This document shows positions 45,600 through 54,776 of a stretch of 64,000 nucleotides of DNA, piece after piece (positions within the stretch are counted from its first letter, which is position 1; every line of letters begins with the position of its first letter). The DNA is from Methylocystis sp. L43 (GTDB taxonomy: Bacteria; Pseudomonadota; Alphaproteobacteria; Rhizobiales; Beijerinckiaceae), in contig NZ_JADNRA010000036.1 in assembly GCF_015709525.1 (NCBI RefSeq), forward strand, positions 346,308 to 410,307, written 5' to 3'. The notes below the pieces were generated by a model. That model saw only the letters and a program-made list of their open reading frames with translations. It was not told where the DNA came from and did no database searches. The position numbers and the translations under genes are program-made.

Positions 45600-46892
45600 A
45601 TGACTGAGACCCGAGCGCTCGATCAAGAAACGATCTCAAAGGGGCAACCGCCTGTCTCATCGGCGCACGCGACGCCACGTCGATTTGGATGGTTCGTTCC
45701 GGCAACCCTTGTCATCATCGCGGTCGCGTTTGGCAGCGTGGCGCTTTTCTGGACGATGAGCAGAGAGAGCTCGCTGCGTTATGTGACCCAGAAGGTCACT
45801 CGCGGGCCGATCGTGCGCACTGTGACGGCGAGCGGCACGATCAATCCTGTCATCACCGTGCAAGTTGGCTCATATGTTTCGGGCGTCATTCAATCGCGCT
45901 ATTGCGACTACAATACACAAGTGAAGCAGGGACAGCTCTGCGCTAAGATCGACCCGCGTCCCTACCAGATCGTCGTCGATCAAGACAAAGCCAATCTTGC
46001 CGTCGCGCGGGCCCAACTCATCAAAGACAAGGCTAACCTCGCTTATGCGAAGGCGAGTTACGAGCGCCACCAGAGACTCGCCCCGAGCAAGGTGATTTCT
46101 CGAGACGCCCTGGATAATGCAAAAAACGCCTATGATCAGGCGCAGGCGCAGATCGGACTGGACGAGGCCACGATCGACTTGCGCGCAGCGGAGCTGCGTG
46201 CGGCCGAAATCAACCTCGGCTACACCGATATTATTTCGCCGGTCGATGGAACGGTCGTGTCGCGCAGCGTGGAAATGGGTCAGACGGTCGCCGCAAGCTT
46301 TCAGACGCCAACCCTCTTTTTGGTCGCGACGGATTTGACGATCATGCAAGTCGATACGAATGTCTCCGAGAGCGACATCGGCGCAATCAAGCTAGACAAT
46401 AAGGCGTCCTTTACGGTCGAATCCTTCCCCAATCTTCCGTTCCGGGGCGAGGTGACGCAGGTTCGGCAATCCCCACAGACGATCCAGAACGTCGTCACCT
46501 ACGACGCCGTCGTCAGCGCGCCGAATGCGGACGCGCTGTTGAAGCCGGGAATGACGGCGACCGTGCGCATCGTCGTCGACGAACGCGACGACGCCTTGCG
46601 CGCGCCTGACCAGGCGTTTCGCTATACCCCGGGGGGCCTCGCGGCGCTTTCAGGATCGCCTGACGATTCGCCCGCCGTTCCTGACGGGAGTGTGCGGCTG
46701 TGGGTCTTGCGGGATGGTAGCCCGCAGCCAGTCGTCATTTTCCCGGGGCTCGACGACGACACTTACACTGAGATCGTCAAAGGCGATCTTCAAGTCGGAG
46801 ATGACGTCATTCTCAGCGAGGCGGAGAGCGCAGCCGCTTCGCAGAAGCCCGGCTTCGCGTCGTCCCGCCGCTCGCGGGAGCGAAAGGACTGA
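45600..46892 (+). CDS. macA: MacA-like efflux periplasmic adaptor subunit
   Basis: About 430 residues. It has an N-terminal membrane anchor (FGWFVPATLVIIAVAFGSVA), a lipoyl-like barrel sandwich domain (GTINPVITVQVGSYVSGVIQ), a coiled-coil hairpin rich in Lys and Ala, and a beta-barrel (GYTDIISPVDGTVVSRSVEM) with a C-terminal domain after VVTYDAVVSAPNADALLKPG. This is the HlyD_D23/MacA adaptor layout. It links the inner-membrane MacB to an outer-membrane channel. ATG 45600 is preferred; ATG 45564 is in the same frame. macB follows eight bases later. Confidence 0.92.
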   Translation: MTETRALDQETISKGQPPVSSAHATPRRFGWFVPATLVIIAVAFGSVALFWTMSRESSLRYVTQKVTRGPIVRTVTASGTINPVITVQVGSYVSGVIQSRYCDYNTQVKQGQLCAKIDPRPYQIVVDQDKANLAVARAQLIKDKANLAYAKASYERHQRLAPSKVISRDALDNAKNAYDQAQAQIGLDEATIDLRAAELRAAEINLGYTDIISPVDGTVVSRSVEMGQTVAASFQTPTLFLVATDLTIMQVDTNVSESDIGAIKLDNKASFTVESFPNLPFRGEVTQVRQSPQTIQNVVTYDAVVSAPNADALLKPGMTATVRIVVDERDDALRAPDQAFRYTPGGLAALSGSPDDSPAVPDGSVRLWVLRDGSPQPVVIFPGLDDDTYTEIVKGDLQVGDDVILSEAESAAASQKPGFASSRRSRERKD

Positions 46893-46900
46893 TCGACATC

Positions 46901-49024
46901 ATGGGCGACGTCGTCATCGACGTGAGAAATGTCACGCGGACATTCACGCTCGGCGATGTGGAGGTTCATGCGTTACGCGGAGTTTCCCTGACAATCGCTC
47001 GCGGCGAATTCGTCGCGATCATGGGCGCGTCGGGATCGGGCAAATCCACTCTGATGGCGATTCTGGGTTGCCTCGATCAGTCGAGCAGCGGGCAATATTT
47101 TCTTGAGGGAGTCGACGTCGCGCGGCTCACCGAGCCGGAGCTGGCGCGGGTTCGTAGCGAACGGCTGGGCTTTGTCTTTCAAAGCTTCAATCTTTTAGCG
47201 CGCACCAGCGCCATCGAGAATGTCGCGCTGCCGCTGTTCTATTCCGGCGCCGCGGCAAGCGCCCTCCAAAGGAGGGAAAAGGCGCGAACGGCCCTTAGGC
47301 TGATGGGGTTGGCCAATCAGGAAAACAACACGCCAGCGCAGCTCTCTGGCGGCCAGCAGCAGCGTGTGGCGATCGCGCGCGCGCTAATCAACGCGCCGAG
47401 CGTCCTGTTCGCTGATGAGCCGACCGGCAATCTCGACAGCAAGACGTCGCATGAAATCATGGGGACTTTGACCGCGCTCAATCGCGACCAGAATGTGACG
47501 ATCATTGTCGTCACCCATGAATCAGATATCGCCGCTTATGCAGACCGGGTCGTCACGATGCGCGATGGCGAGATCGTATCAGACGAGCCGCGGACGACAT
47601 CCAAACCCCACGAACCGACGATGCCTTTGGCTCCGAACGCGGTCGATAAGAGCTCGTCGAGACCGACGATTCATCCAAGCGATCGTGCGGCGCCATGGGA
47701 ATCGACGCGGGTTTCCGCCTTCGCCTTCAGCTCGATGATCCTCTCCGCCGCAATCCAGGCGATCAGCCGCAACAAGCTGCGCTCGGCGCTCACCATGCTT
47801 GGCGTCTTCATCGGTGTCGCGGCTCTCATCGCCATGGTCGCGGTCGGCAAGGGCGCCAATGAAGCGGTGCGCAGGCAGATCCAGAGCCTGGGAACAAATC
47901 TTGTGGTGGTCGTCCCCGGCGCCGTCACCTCGGGCGGCGCAAGGGCCGGCTTTGGCAGCGCCTCGACGTTGACCGTGGCCGACGCGCACGCAATTCGCCG
48001 CGAGGCGATCGCGGTCCGTTTTGTCTCCTATCTGACGCGTCAGTTGAGCCAAGTGCAATACGCCAACAAGAACTGGACGACGAACGTCCAGGGCGTCTCG
48101 CCCAACTATCCGCCCATCACCAATTGGCGCATCGAAGTCGGCCGCGGCGTCAGCGAAGACGACGACAGAAGCGTCGCCCTTGTCGTTGTGCTCGGACGTA
48201 CCGTCTACCGGGAGCTTTTCTCGCGCGATGAAAATCCGCTCGGCGCGACGATTCTGGTGAGAGGCGCGCCACTGCGGGTGATCGGCGTGCTTGCCGCGAA
48301 GGGCCAGAGCATGTGGGGACAAGACCAGGACGATCTGGTGATGATCCCCTTCAAGACGGCAGAACAGAAGGTTCTCGGCGTCGCCTTGCCCACGCAGCAA
48401 ACGAATCTGACGACCGCCTATCCGCCGCCGCCCAATCCATTCAACCTGCAACCGCGCCTCACCGGCTACGTCAATCAGATCTATGTGCAGGCGCCGACGC
48501 CGGAAACAATTCAAGCCGCGATCGACGAAATCAACCAGATCCTCATGCGCCGCCACCGCATCAAACCCACCGGCGTGAAGGATTTCAGCATCCGCAATCT
48601 CAACCAGATCGCCGAGACCGCCGAGAGCAGCAGCAAGATCATGGCGGTGCTTCTGGCCGTCGTCGCCTCCATCTCGCTTGTCGTCGGCGGCATCGGGATC
48701 ATGAATATTCTGCTTGTGTCCGTGACCGAGCGCACGCGCGAAATCGGCCTGCGCATGGCGGTCGGGGCGCGGCGCCTACATGTGCTGATGCAGTTTCTGG
48801 CGGAGGCGGTGCTGATCAGCGTGACCGGCGGCATTGCGGGCATTGTGGCCGGCGTCAGCATCTCCGAAATAATCTCGCTCTTCTCGGAATGGTCCTCGCC
48901 AATTTCTCTTTCCGCCGTGGCAATCGGCTTTCTTTTTTCCGCTGCGGTCGGGATTTTCTTCGGCTATTATCCAGCGCGGAAGGCGGCTCACCTCGATCCG
49001 ATTCAAGCGTTGCGTTATGAATGA
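46901..49024 (+). CDS. macB: MacB-like ABC transporter ATPase/permease
   Basis: The 707-residue protein fuses an N-terminal ATPase to an FtsX-type permease. Walker A is GASGSGKS (42-49), the signature is LSGGQQQRVAIARAL and Walker B is VLFADEPTGNLDS. After a linker, the permease begins near AIQAISRNKLRSALTMLGVF. The large periplasmic region and the last three helices (SISLVVGGIGIMNILLVSVT) follow the MacB pattern. With MacA it forms a tripartite pump for macrolides, siderophore-like peptides or lipoproteins; the substrate is unknown. No TolC gene is nearby. Confidence 0.93.
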   Translation: MGDVVIDVRNVTRTFTLGDVEVHALRGVSLTIARGEFVAIMGASGSGKSTLMAILGCLDQSSSGQYFLEGVDVARLTEPELARVRSERLGFVFQSFNLLARTSAIENVALPLFYSGAAASALQRREKARTALRLMGLANQENNTPAQLSGGQQQRVAIARALINAPSVLFADEPTGNLDSKTSHEIMGTLTALNRDQNVTIIVVTHESDIAAYADRVVTMRDGEIVSDEPRTTSKPHEPTMPLAPNAVDKSSSRPTIHPSDRAAPWESTRVSAFAFSSMILSAAIQAISRNKLRSALTMLGVFIGVAALIAMVAVGKGANEAVRRQIQSLGTNLVVVVPGAVTSGGARAGFGSASTLTVADAHAIRREAIAVRFVSYLTRQLSQVQYANKNWTTNVQGVSPNYPPITNWRIEVGRGVSEDDDRSVALVVVLGRTVYRELFSRDENPLGATILVRGAPLRVIGVLAAKGQSMWGQDQDDLVMIPFKTAEQKVLGVALPTQQTNLTTAYPPPPNPFNLQPRLTGYVNQIYVQAPTPETIQAAIDEINQILMRRHRIKPTGVKDFSIRNLNQIAETAESSSKIMAVLLAVVASISLVVGGIGIMNILLVSVTERTREIGLRMAVGARRLHVLMQFLAEAVLISVTGGIAGIVAGVSISEIISLFSEWSSPISLSAVAIGFLFSAAVGIFFGYYPARKAAHLDPIQALRYE

Positions 49025-49386
49025 CGCAAAAGGTAACGTATCAACGCCCGCACGCCTATTCACACTTAGATTCAGCGACTGTTGTCGATTTGCATTTCAA
49101 GGTGAGACTCGCCCATTGAATGATTTCAATGAGGTGGCTGGGACTGAACTGCCCCACGGGATATCTCAATTGAGACTGCCGCCGGAATATTTGGCACTCA
49201 AAATGGGATGCGGTCGATCGACCGCAGCGTTGGGGGATGAATCCAGACCGCATCGATCCACATGACGCGCGACAGGAAGACCCAGAAGCACGAGAGAACT
49301 TTCTCCGTCAGCTGCTTCGTCGATCCAATTGGAAAGTGACCGGCGAAGTCGTGAGCGTCGCGCGTACGCAACTCAGTATTCCAAGG
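49025..49386. other. gap with possible gene remnant
   Basis: Around 49290-49420 a plus-strand frame reads NFLRQLLRRSNWKVTGEVVS and IPRSTLFRV, which recalls a Fis/HTH_8-type DNA-binding tail, but the match is weak. No start or complete domain is seen. Confidence 0.35.
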
Positions 49387-49881
49387 TCAACCCTTTTTCG
49401 TGTGGCGCGACATCCATTCGTTAGCCGGGCCAACAATGATCGTCGCCGAATTTTCCATTTCCTTTGTTTCCTGATTGGCGTTGCTCTCCCATAGCCCCGC
49501 CAACGCCAACGGCTCACTGCTCGGCGACGAAATAGTGCGGCGTCTTCGCACTTTTGGCGCCTGTCCCCTCATAGAAACCTGACGCGGGAATGATGCAGCG
49601 GCGCGACTTGAACGCTGAGCGGAACATGGGCTTCTCGGCGACCGTCTCCGCGCGCGCATTGATGTTGCGGGAAGCTCGGCTCGCGGCTTTTTCCACCCAT
49701 CGGCACAAGGCCCCAAACGCATGGGGACAAGCTCGCGTCCGCCATCGTGGCGGCGGACGACCTCAATCTGTGTGGTTGGGGCGATGTTGTAGCGCGGGCG
49801 CAGGTTGCGCGGCTGGCCGATTAGATCGGCGAGCCTGTGGATTTCATCCCAGGACAGACATTGCGTGAAGCGTCCACAAAT
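49387..49881 (-). pseudogene. SOS-response-associated peptidase (YedK/HMCES), decayed
   Basis: The minus strand encodes CGRFTQCLSWDEIHRLADLI, RYNIAPTTQIEVVRRHDGG and later INARAETVAEKPMFRSAFKS, IIPASGFYEGTGAKS and NSATIIVGPANEWMS, each block in a different frame. This is the SRAP domain that forms a covalent bond between Cys2 and abasic DNA. The expected ATG before Cys is ATT (49879-49881), and at least three frameshifts follow. The gene is dead. Confidence 0.8.
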
Positions 49882-50146
49882 GGCGCAAGCTTAACGTAAC
49901 GTGGTCCGGGGGCGGAGAATCCGCATTTGCGACTTGACGACCTCGCGACATTATTCTCTTTAATGTTCTCATGTCCCGCCGTCGCATGGTCCCAGCGAAC
50001 ACGCAGCTAGGCAAGAGGGGTTGCGCGTCGGTCGATTAGAGAAGACGATCGGCTCGGGAACAGGCGTGTCGCCGCACGTTCCCTACCCCTTTGGAACAAT
50101 CTTAAACTGCAGTTGTTCTACCGTCGGTCAGCTAGGGAGATCCGTT

Positions 50147-50539
50147 ATGTCGCTAATTTATCTTACACGCGGCGCGCTTTTCACCATCGTCGCCGCCTTT
50201 GCCCTCAGCACGGCGTGTTTCGCCGCCGATACGCAGAAATGGGCGCCGCCCAATGTCGTGGGTATGCCGGGCTACACTCCCCAAGCCCAAGAGCCGGGTC
50301 ACGCTCCCCAAGGCCGAGTGCCGGCCGTGCGCCAATCGATTACCAGTTGGAGTGTCATCTCCGGCGGCTGGAAACAGTTTTCCGGTAAGGTCAAGGAGCA
50401 GTGGGGCCGTCTCACGGATGACGAGCTTGCGGAGATCAACGGCAAACGTGAAAGTTTGGAAGGGATGCTTCAGCAGAAATATGGATACACGCCGGAGGAA
50501 GCAAAGAGAGAAGTTGATGCTTGGGTGTCGCGTAACTGA
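50147..50539 (+). CDS. periplasmic CsbD-like protein
   Basis: From ATG 50147 (GGGAG upstream) the product is 130 residues. It has a signal peptide (YLTRGALFTIVAAFALSTA with CFAAD after it), a Pro/Gln-rich linker and a CsbD-like domain (WKQFSGKVKEQWGRLTDDEL, AEINGKRESLEGMLQQKYGY, TPEEAKREVDAWVSR). Most CsbD proteins are cytoplasmic, so an exported version is notable; CFA at the signal end could make a lipoprotein but the motif is weak. A terminator follows 20 bases after the stop. Confidence 0.8.
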   Translation: MSLIYLTRGALFTIVAAFALSTACFAADTQKWAPPNVVGMPGYTPQAQEPGHAPQGRVPAVRQSITSWSVISGGWKQFSGKVKEQWGRLTDDELAEINGKRESLEGMLQQKYGYTPEEAKREVDAWVSRN

Positions 50540-50559
50540 GAGGCGCGCCTCAACGAAAG

Positions 50560-50585
50560 GCCCTGCTCACGAGGCGGGGCTTTTT
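50560..50585 (+). terminator. rho-independent terminator
   Basis: GCCCTGC pairs with GCGGGGC across a seven-base loop, followed by five T, just after the CsbD-like gene. Confidence 0.85.
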
Positions 50586-50591
50586 CCGTTC

Positions 50592-50753
50592 ATGGTATCG
50601 GCCTTCGATAGCGGTGACCAGGCAGAGGTGTTGGCGGCGGCGAATGTTTCTATTGCAAGGGCGGCCTTTCAAGCAGCCATTCCGACGCGGGCCGATGCAC
50701 GCATCCTGCATCAAGGCGCCGGCGCTCCCCAAATAGTTGCGGCGCAGGATTAA
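50592..50753 (+). CDS. possible small protein of 53 residues
   Basis: ATG 50592 opens VSAFDSGDQAEVLAAANVSI, ARAAFQAAIPTRADARILHQ and GAGAPQIVAAQD. Composition looks coding and the pattern recalls small alphaproteobacterial proteins whose role is unknown. The start lies close behind the terminator, and no strong ribosome-binding site is seen. The end overlaps the minus-strand fragment below. Confidence 0.35.
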   Translation: MVSAFDSGDQAEVLAAANVSIARAAFQAAIPTRADARILHQGAGAPQIVAAQD

Positions 50754-50922
50754 GGCCCCGCTATCGTTTTCTTCTGTTTCTTTGTCTTGAGCACAACGGT
50801 AATCTTGTCGCCGCCCTTTGACCCCTCAATAGATTTCAGTGTGCTTTCTCCAAGGAAAATGTTGCCGCCGGCCGCTTCAAATCGCTCAGTCTCGTTATCT
50901 CATCGGCTTTTCTGTTTGCCAT
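50750..50922 (-). pseudogene. small gene with frameshift
   Basis: A strong GGGAGG precedes ATG 50922, which gives MANRKADEITRLSDLKRPAA and stops after 28 residues. In the next frame the expected continuation, FEAAGGNIFLGESTLKSIEG and KGGDKITVVLKTKKQKK, runs to TAA at 50750. One base change would join them into about 57 residues. I cannot name a family. Confidence 0.4.
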
Positions 50923-50934
50923 GTCGTCCTCCCT

Positions 50935-51365
50935 GAGCCGCACTCGGCACCCTGTGGGAAGCGGGCTTAGCGACCGGATCATCGTCTGGGCTGATGTCGA
51001 GACAGCAGCATTGTCGCGCGTCTTGAAGGCGCTGTCGCGGCGATGATTCCGATTCCGAACGGCGTCAGGGTCTGGATTGAGTGGGCATAATGACATGCGG
51101 CGCGGATGCAGGGTCTGGCGCTTCAGGTTCAGAGAGTTTGAAGCGCGATCCCCATGTCGGTGATCTTTATATTTTCCGAGGTCGCCGCGGTGATCTCGCC
51201 AAGATTCTCTGGCACTGCCGCACACCGCAGCGGAATGATGCCACCCGGGTGGCGAGGCTCGCTGGCCGAGGATTTTTGTCTCACCGGCGAGGCTGCTTGG
51301 TCAAGACGTTCGCTTGTTTACCGCCGACCCAATCCTCCAGGCATCTGGCAAGAGCGCCAGCTGGG
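50935..51365 (+). pseudogene. IS66 remnant (tnpA tail and degenerate tnpB)
   Basis: DRIIVWADVETAALSRVLKA matches the end of IS66 TnpA. Then IPIPNGVRVW, a shift, LALQVQELKRDP-like and LYIFRGRRGDLAKILWH match TnpB, with several frame changes. The region is debris of another IS66 element, unlike the copies at 371 and 54777. Confidence 0.55.
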
Positions 51366-51516
51366 ACCGATCCGCACCTTCAACGAAACGTCCCGTCAGA
51401 TCCCGCATCAGACGATGCGGGAATCATGGCTGACTCGCGCATTTTCAAACAGCGAGGGTCAGGACTTGCTCTTCGTCAGCGGCTCCTTCGCGCCAGCAGC
51501 GGTTAAAATGGGCTGG

Positions 51517-52131
51517 CTACTTCTCATCAGCGTGCCCGCCTTCGAGCGCGTTATTCGCTCTTCTGGCTGTTTCCCTGATCAGATGAGCCAAGAGCCGCTC
51601 CAGATCCCCGCCTTCCGGCTCACCCAGCGACGCTAGGCCGACCACGTTTCTGAGGGTGGCAACTCCGGTAATCAGCGCCGCAATCACTGCACCGTGCATC
51701 ACAGGCGCGCCCAGCTTCTCCGCGAGGGGCTTCACGACCTCATTGGCGTAGAAGTCTCGCACGATTGGACCCGCTTCGCGGCTCGCAATCGAGTTGAGGA
51801 TGATGTCCAGTCCTTTGGCGCGCGTCCCGCGTGTCGCCAGCACATCCCACGCCAAGGTCCCCGGAAGCTTGTCGGGCAATTCGTCGAAGAGATCCTTCGG
51901 TTTCACCGCAGCGCTGACAGCATCGGCAAATAGACGTTTCTTGGAACCGAAGCAGCGGTGCACGTAGGCGACGTCAACTCCGGCAGCGGCAGCAATCTCT
52001 CGCAGTCCGGTCTCCTCGTACGAGCGCCTCGAGAAATGCTCGATGGCAGCCCCAAGAATCCGCTCCCGCGTGTCGTTCGCTACTGGCGGCCGGCCCCGCC
52101 TACGTTTTTGTACGACCGTTTCGGTAGACAT
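51517..52131 (-). CDS. TetR family transcriptional regulator
   Basis: The 204-residue protein (ATG 52131, AGGAG upstream) has an N-terminal basic tail (VVQKRRRGRPPVAND) followed by the TetR HTH: RERILGAAIEHFSRRSYEET, LREIAAAAGVDVAYVHRCFG, SKKRLFADAV. The C-terminal ligand domain is unspecific. The gene is divergent from the coiled-coil protein gene at 52203, and a palindrome sits between the two starts. That fits autoregulation and control of the neighbour. The inducer is unknown. Confidence 0.9.
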   Translation of the reverse strand: MSTETVVQKRRRGRPPVANDTRERILGAAIEHFSRRSYEETGLREIAAAAGVDVAYVHRCFGSKKRLFADAVSAAVKPKDLFDELPDKLPGTLAWDVLATRGTRAKGLDIILNSIASREAGPIVRDFYANEVVKPLAEKLGAPVMHGAVIAALITGVATLRNVVGLASLGEPEGGDLERLLAHLIRETARRANNALEGGHADEK

Positions 52132-52142
52132 CTGCGTCTCCT

Positions 52143-52158
52143 GTGAGCATGCGCTCAC
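52143..52158. promoter_or_regulatory. candidate TetR operator palindrome
   Basis: GTGAGCATGCGCTCAC has perfect six-base arms with a four-base centre, in the 71-base gap between the divergent TetR gene and the coiled-coil gene. TetR proteins usually bind such palindromes between divergent genes. Confidence 0.55.
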
Positions 52159-52202
52159 TGCGAATAAGAGTCCGCCGCCCTCCAGCGAGATAGGAGACAA
52201 CA

Positions 52203-52817
52203 ATGACTGAGAATGGCAGCCAGCATCCGTATGTGACCTGGACGAAGCAACGGCTTGACGAGATGGATGCCGCCTTGGCGTCCATTGAGACGAAGGCGAG
52301 CCAGCTTGAGGCCGACGCCAAGAGCAAGGCGACGCAGCTGAACGCCGACCTAAAGAAGCGGCGCGAAGATTTCGAGGCCGAGGTCAAGGCACACCTCAAG
52401 GCGGGCGAAGCAGCGTTGCAGACTTCGAAGACGCAATTGGAAAAGCAGTGGGCAAGCTTTGAAGCAGAGCTGGAGACCTACGTGGAGACGGTGTGCAAGG
52501 ACATCGATCAGAAACGCACCACGTTTGCTGATATCGCCGCTGCTCAAGCGAAAACTTGGGGCGAGGCCGTCGAGAAACTTCAAACTGCTGCATCCGAGGT
52601 TGGAGCCGAAAATAGGGCCAAAGTCGACAAGGCGATTGCGCAATTGCAGGCCGGTAAGACCGAGGCCAAGGCTCGCCTCGAGGAACTCAAGCAGGCAGGG
52701 GACGAGTCTTGGGCTGCGTTGAGTGCAGCCTTGCAAACGTCACGCAAGAAATTCGACGAAGCGAGCCAGAGCGCTTGGGAGGCAGTCAAGAACGCAGTGC
52801 CCACAATAAAGAGCTGA
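52203..52817 (+). CDS. cytoplasmic coiled-coil protein
   Basis: The 204-residue protein is almost all helical: heptad-like Ala, Lys and Glu runs (LDEMDAALASIETKASQLEA, LKKRREDFEAEVKAHLKAGE, LQAGKTEAKARLEELKQAGD) and no membrane segment or signal peptide. It ends with a short amphipathic helix (SQSAWEAVKNAVPTIKS). The gene follows a good AGGAGACAAC site. It is divergent from a TetR regulator and is probably its target. I do not know a function; phasin-like or stress-related roles are possible from the helical design. Confidence 0.7.
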   Translation: MTENGSQHPYVTWTKQRLDEMDAALASIETKASQLEADAKSKATQLNADLKKRREDFEAEVKAHLKAGEAALQTSKTQLEKQWASFEAELETYVETVCKDIDQKRTTFADIAAAQAKTWGEAVEKLQTAASEVGAENRAKVDKAIAQLQAGKTEAKARLEELKQAGDESWAALSAALQTSRKKFDEASQSAWEAVKNAVPTIKS

Positions 52818-53211
52818 TCGCTCTAAGTGGCGCGACGCAAGCAATTTATGATGGAGGGGACAGCTCGTTCGCGTTACTCACGCCACTAACAGCACCTAAA
52901 TGAGCTGCTGTTGGTGGCGCGGCGACGCTGATCAATACGGCCCCGCCTCCCAGTATTTGAGTCCCGACAAACGCTCGCGGCGCATGGCGGACGCCGCGAT
53001 CAGACCCCCAGAGTGTTGCTTCGGCCCCATCACCTGGTTTTTTATGAGTCCGACGGCACGGTGACGATCGCGCCGCGGATACCGCCACTTGCCGGTGTGC
53101 TATTGACGACCAACCTATCCTCTTGGCTTTCAATGGCTGGGGCTGCGCCGCCGTCAAGGCGTTTGAGGACGACGATCCATACTATTCCGCGCAAATTCAA
53201 GGGGATCTCTA
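52818..53211. other. gap with gene fragment
   Basis: Near the end, a plus-strand frame, ILLAFNGWGCAAVKAFEDDD followed by PYYSAQIQGDL and TAA, has strong coding character but no start; it may be the tail of a lost gene. The rest shows nothing recognisable. Confidence 0.35.
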
Positions 53212-53432
53212 ATGAAAGTCAAAAGTACAATGCTCGCGGTTGCTATCGGCAGAGCATGTCTTCTTACAGCGCCTCTGCATTCCCGATTTTTGGTGTGACA
53301 CAGGTCCGCAACGGCGACGCTGCTGACATAGCCGGTAAGGTTATTCGAGGTCTCCGGGGCCCCAGCAGCCACCGGGACCGTTATTATGATCGACGTCGCT
53401 ACCGGGGCGACTATGATCGGCGTCGCGACTAG
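53212..53432 (+). pseudogene. small secreted protein, frameshifted
   Basis: ATG 53212 begins a signal-like sequence (KVKSTMLAVAIGRACLLTAP) but stops early. The next frame continues GVTQVRNGDAADIAGKVIRG and a Arg/Tyr/Asp-rich tail (RDRYYDRRRYRGDYDRRRD). The two parts probably formed one secreted basic protein before a frameshift. Confidence 0.35.
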
Positions 53433-53611
53433 ACCGTCGAAATCGCGAACCAGAGTGGGGGACCGGGCTCGGCGAGAATGGCTTTTGTGGGCCGCCGGAC
53501 CGGCCGCGTCGGTAGCATCTCTAGAATAAAGAGGACGCCGGCTTTTGAGAAAAAAGTCACCGTAATACGGACAGCACAAAAGACGTTTAGTTTTTGCAAA
53601 GGAGAGAAAAA

Positions 53612-54103
53612 ATGGTCAGCAAGAATGACTTTTCCCCGGTCGAGTGGAAGAAGCTGGTCCAGGCGCCGCTGCTTGCAGGTTTCGCCGTCAGCGCCGCCGA
53701 TCCTACCAGCTTCGTCGGCGCGCTGCAGGAGGCTTTCGCAAATGCGAACCAGCTTGCCGAAGCGAAATCTGGCGCAAGTGGCGAACTCGTTAAATCGATC
53801 GCCGAGGAAATCCTGTCATCCTCGGGTCGGGCCGAGGCGCGCGAAGGCATTCGGAGCATCGTGCAGGGCGCCAAGCTCGACGAAATCAAGGGCAAGGCGC
53901 TGGACGCGCTGAAGGAAACGGCGGAAATCATCGACCGGAAGGCGCCGGGCGAAGCCGCAGCCTTCAAGGGCTGGCTCGCGCAGATCTCGAAGGCAGTAGC
54001 GGAGGCCGGCACCGAAGGCGGCTTTCTCGGTTTTGGCGGGGTGAAGGTCAGCGACGTCGAGAAGGCCACGCTCGGCGAGATATCGCAGATCCTGGGCGCG
54101 TAA
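53612..54103 (+). CDS. conserved hypothetical protein, 163 residues
   Basis: The product (ATG 53612 with AAAGGAG upstream) is helical: NDFSPVEWKKLVQAPLLAGF at the N-terminus, SGELVKSIAEEILSSSGRAE in the middle and GFLGFGGVKVSDVEKATLGE at the end. The last segment, GGVxVSDxEKATLxEIS, recalls a widespread hypothetical family in alphaproteobacteria. No catalytic motif, membrane segment or signal peptide is seen. A strong ribosome-binding site supports expression. Confidence 0.65.
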   Translation: MVSKNDFSPVEWKKLVQAPLLAGFAVSAADPTSFVGALQEAFANANQLAEAKSGASGELVKSIAEEILSSSGRAEAREGIRSIVQGAKLDEIKGKALDALKETAEIIDRKAPGEAAAFKGWLAQISKAVAEAGTEGGFLGFGGVKVSDVEKATLGEISQILGA

Positions 54104-54776
54104 AAGCGCTTCGCGAACGCCGCCGGGGTCGCATGATCCCGACAGCGCGTTCCATTGGAGGATCGATGTGGCCAACGAATCGACAACGATTGAAGTCCTT
54201 CCCGAATTCGCGGGCGAGACGGTTCAGGGGCCATCTCGACGCTGGCACGGGGGGAACACTGACGCCTTTCGGACGTTCGTACAGGCCCGCGTTGTTTGGA
54301 TATTCCGGGGACAACAAGAGTTTCGTCGAAAGCGGCGTTGTGGGAAAGATCGATTTATCGGAGAGCGTGCAGGCCGCCTTTCAGTGGATGGAATATGAAG
54401 TGCCGTGCGCTGAAATCTACGCGATCGTTTGCGGTTCGCTCCACAGCGACCGACGGCCGCGTCGACGCTGCGCTTCGCTGAAGCGGGGTCTGTTGGTCGA
54501 AGTCACGCAGCCCTATCGCGCCGGCTGCTTTGCCATCGGCGAACCAAAATACCGTTTCGCGGGAATCTCTGGCGATGGTCAGCTGGAGACGACGACGAAT
54601 ATATTCGGCGTACGACACGACTTTTCGCAAACGCCTTTCGCAGGAAGGTTTCGGCGGGCGCCTGAGCGCGCAATCTTCCATCTCGCGCGGCTGTGAATTG
54701 TAAGCGCTTAGCCGATCCCCTTCTGCCGAAAATTTCCTGATCATGCGAAGAAGCCCCTGCTGTTTAGGGTGGCTGT
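54104..54776. other. gap with no certain gene
   Basis: A frame from GTG 54168 (GGAGG upstream; ANESTTIEVLPEFAGETVQG) and another to 54696 look partly coding but do not join into a known protein. They may be pieces of one broken gene. Confidence 0.35.

Noticed and set aside
47579..48556. A 325-codon minus-strand frame opposite macB
   Set aside because: MacB is complete on the plus strand. The antisense product is charge-rich without motif.
49237..49494. Fis/HTH_8-like regulator fragment
   Set aside because: The pattern LLRRSNWKVT with IPRSTLFR is suggestive, but spacing is wrong for the helix-turn-helix and no upstream domain is seen.
52846..53157. A 103-codon minus-strand frame
   Set aside because: No start signal and no conserved motif; composition fits non-coding GC-rich sequence.
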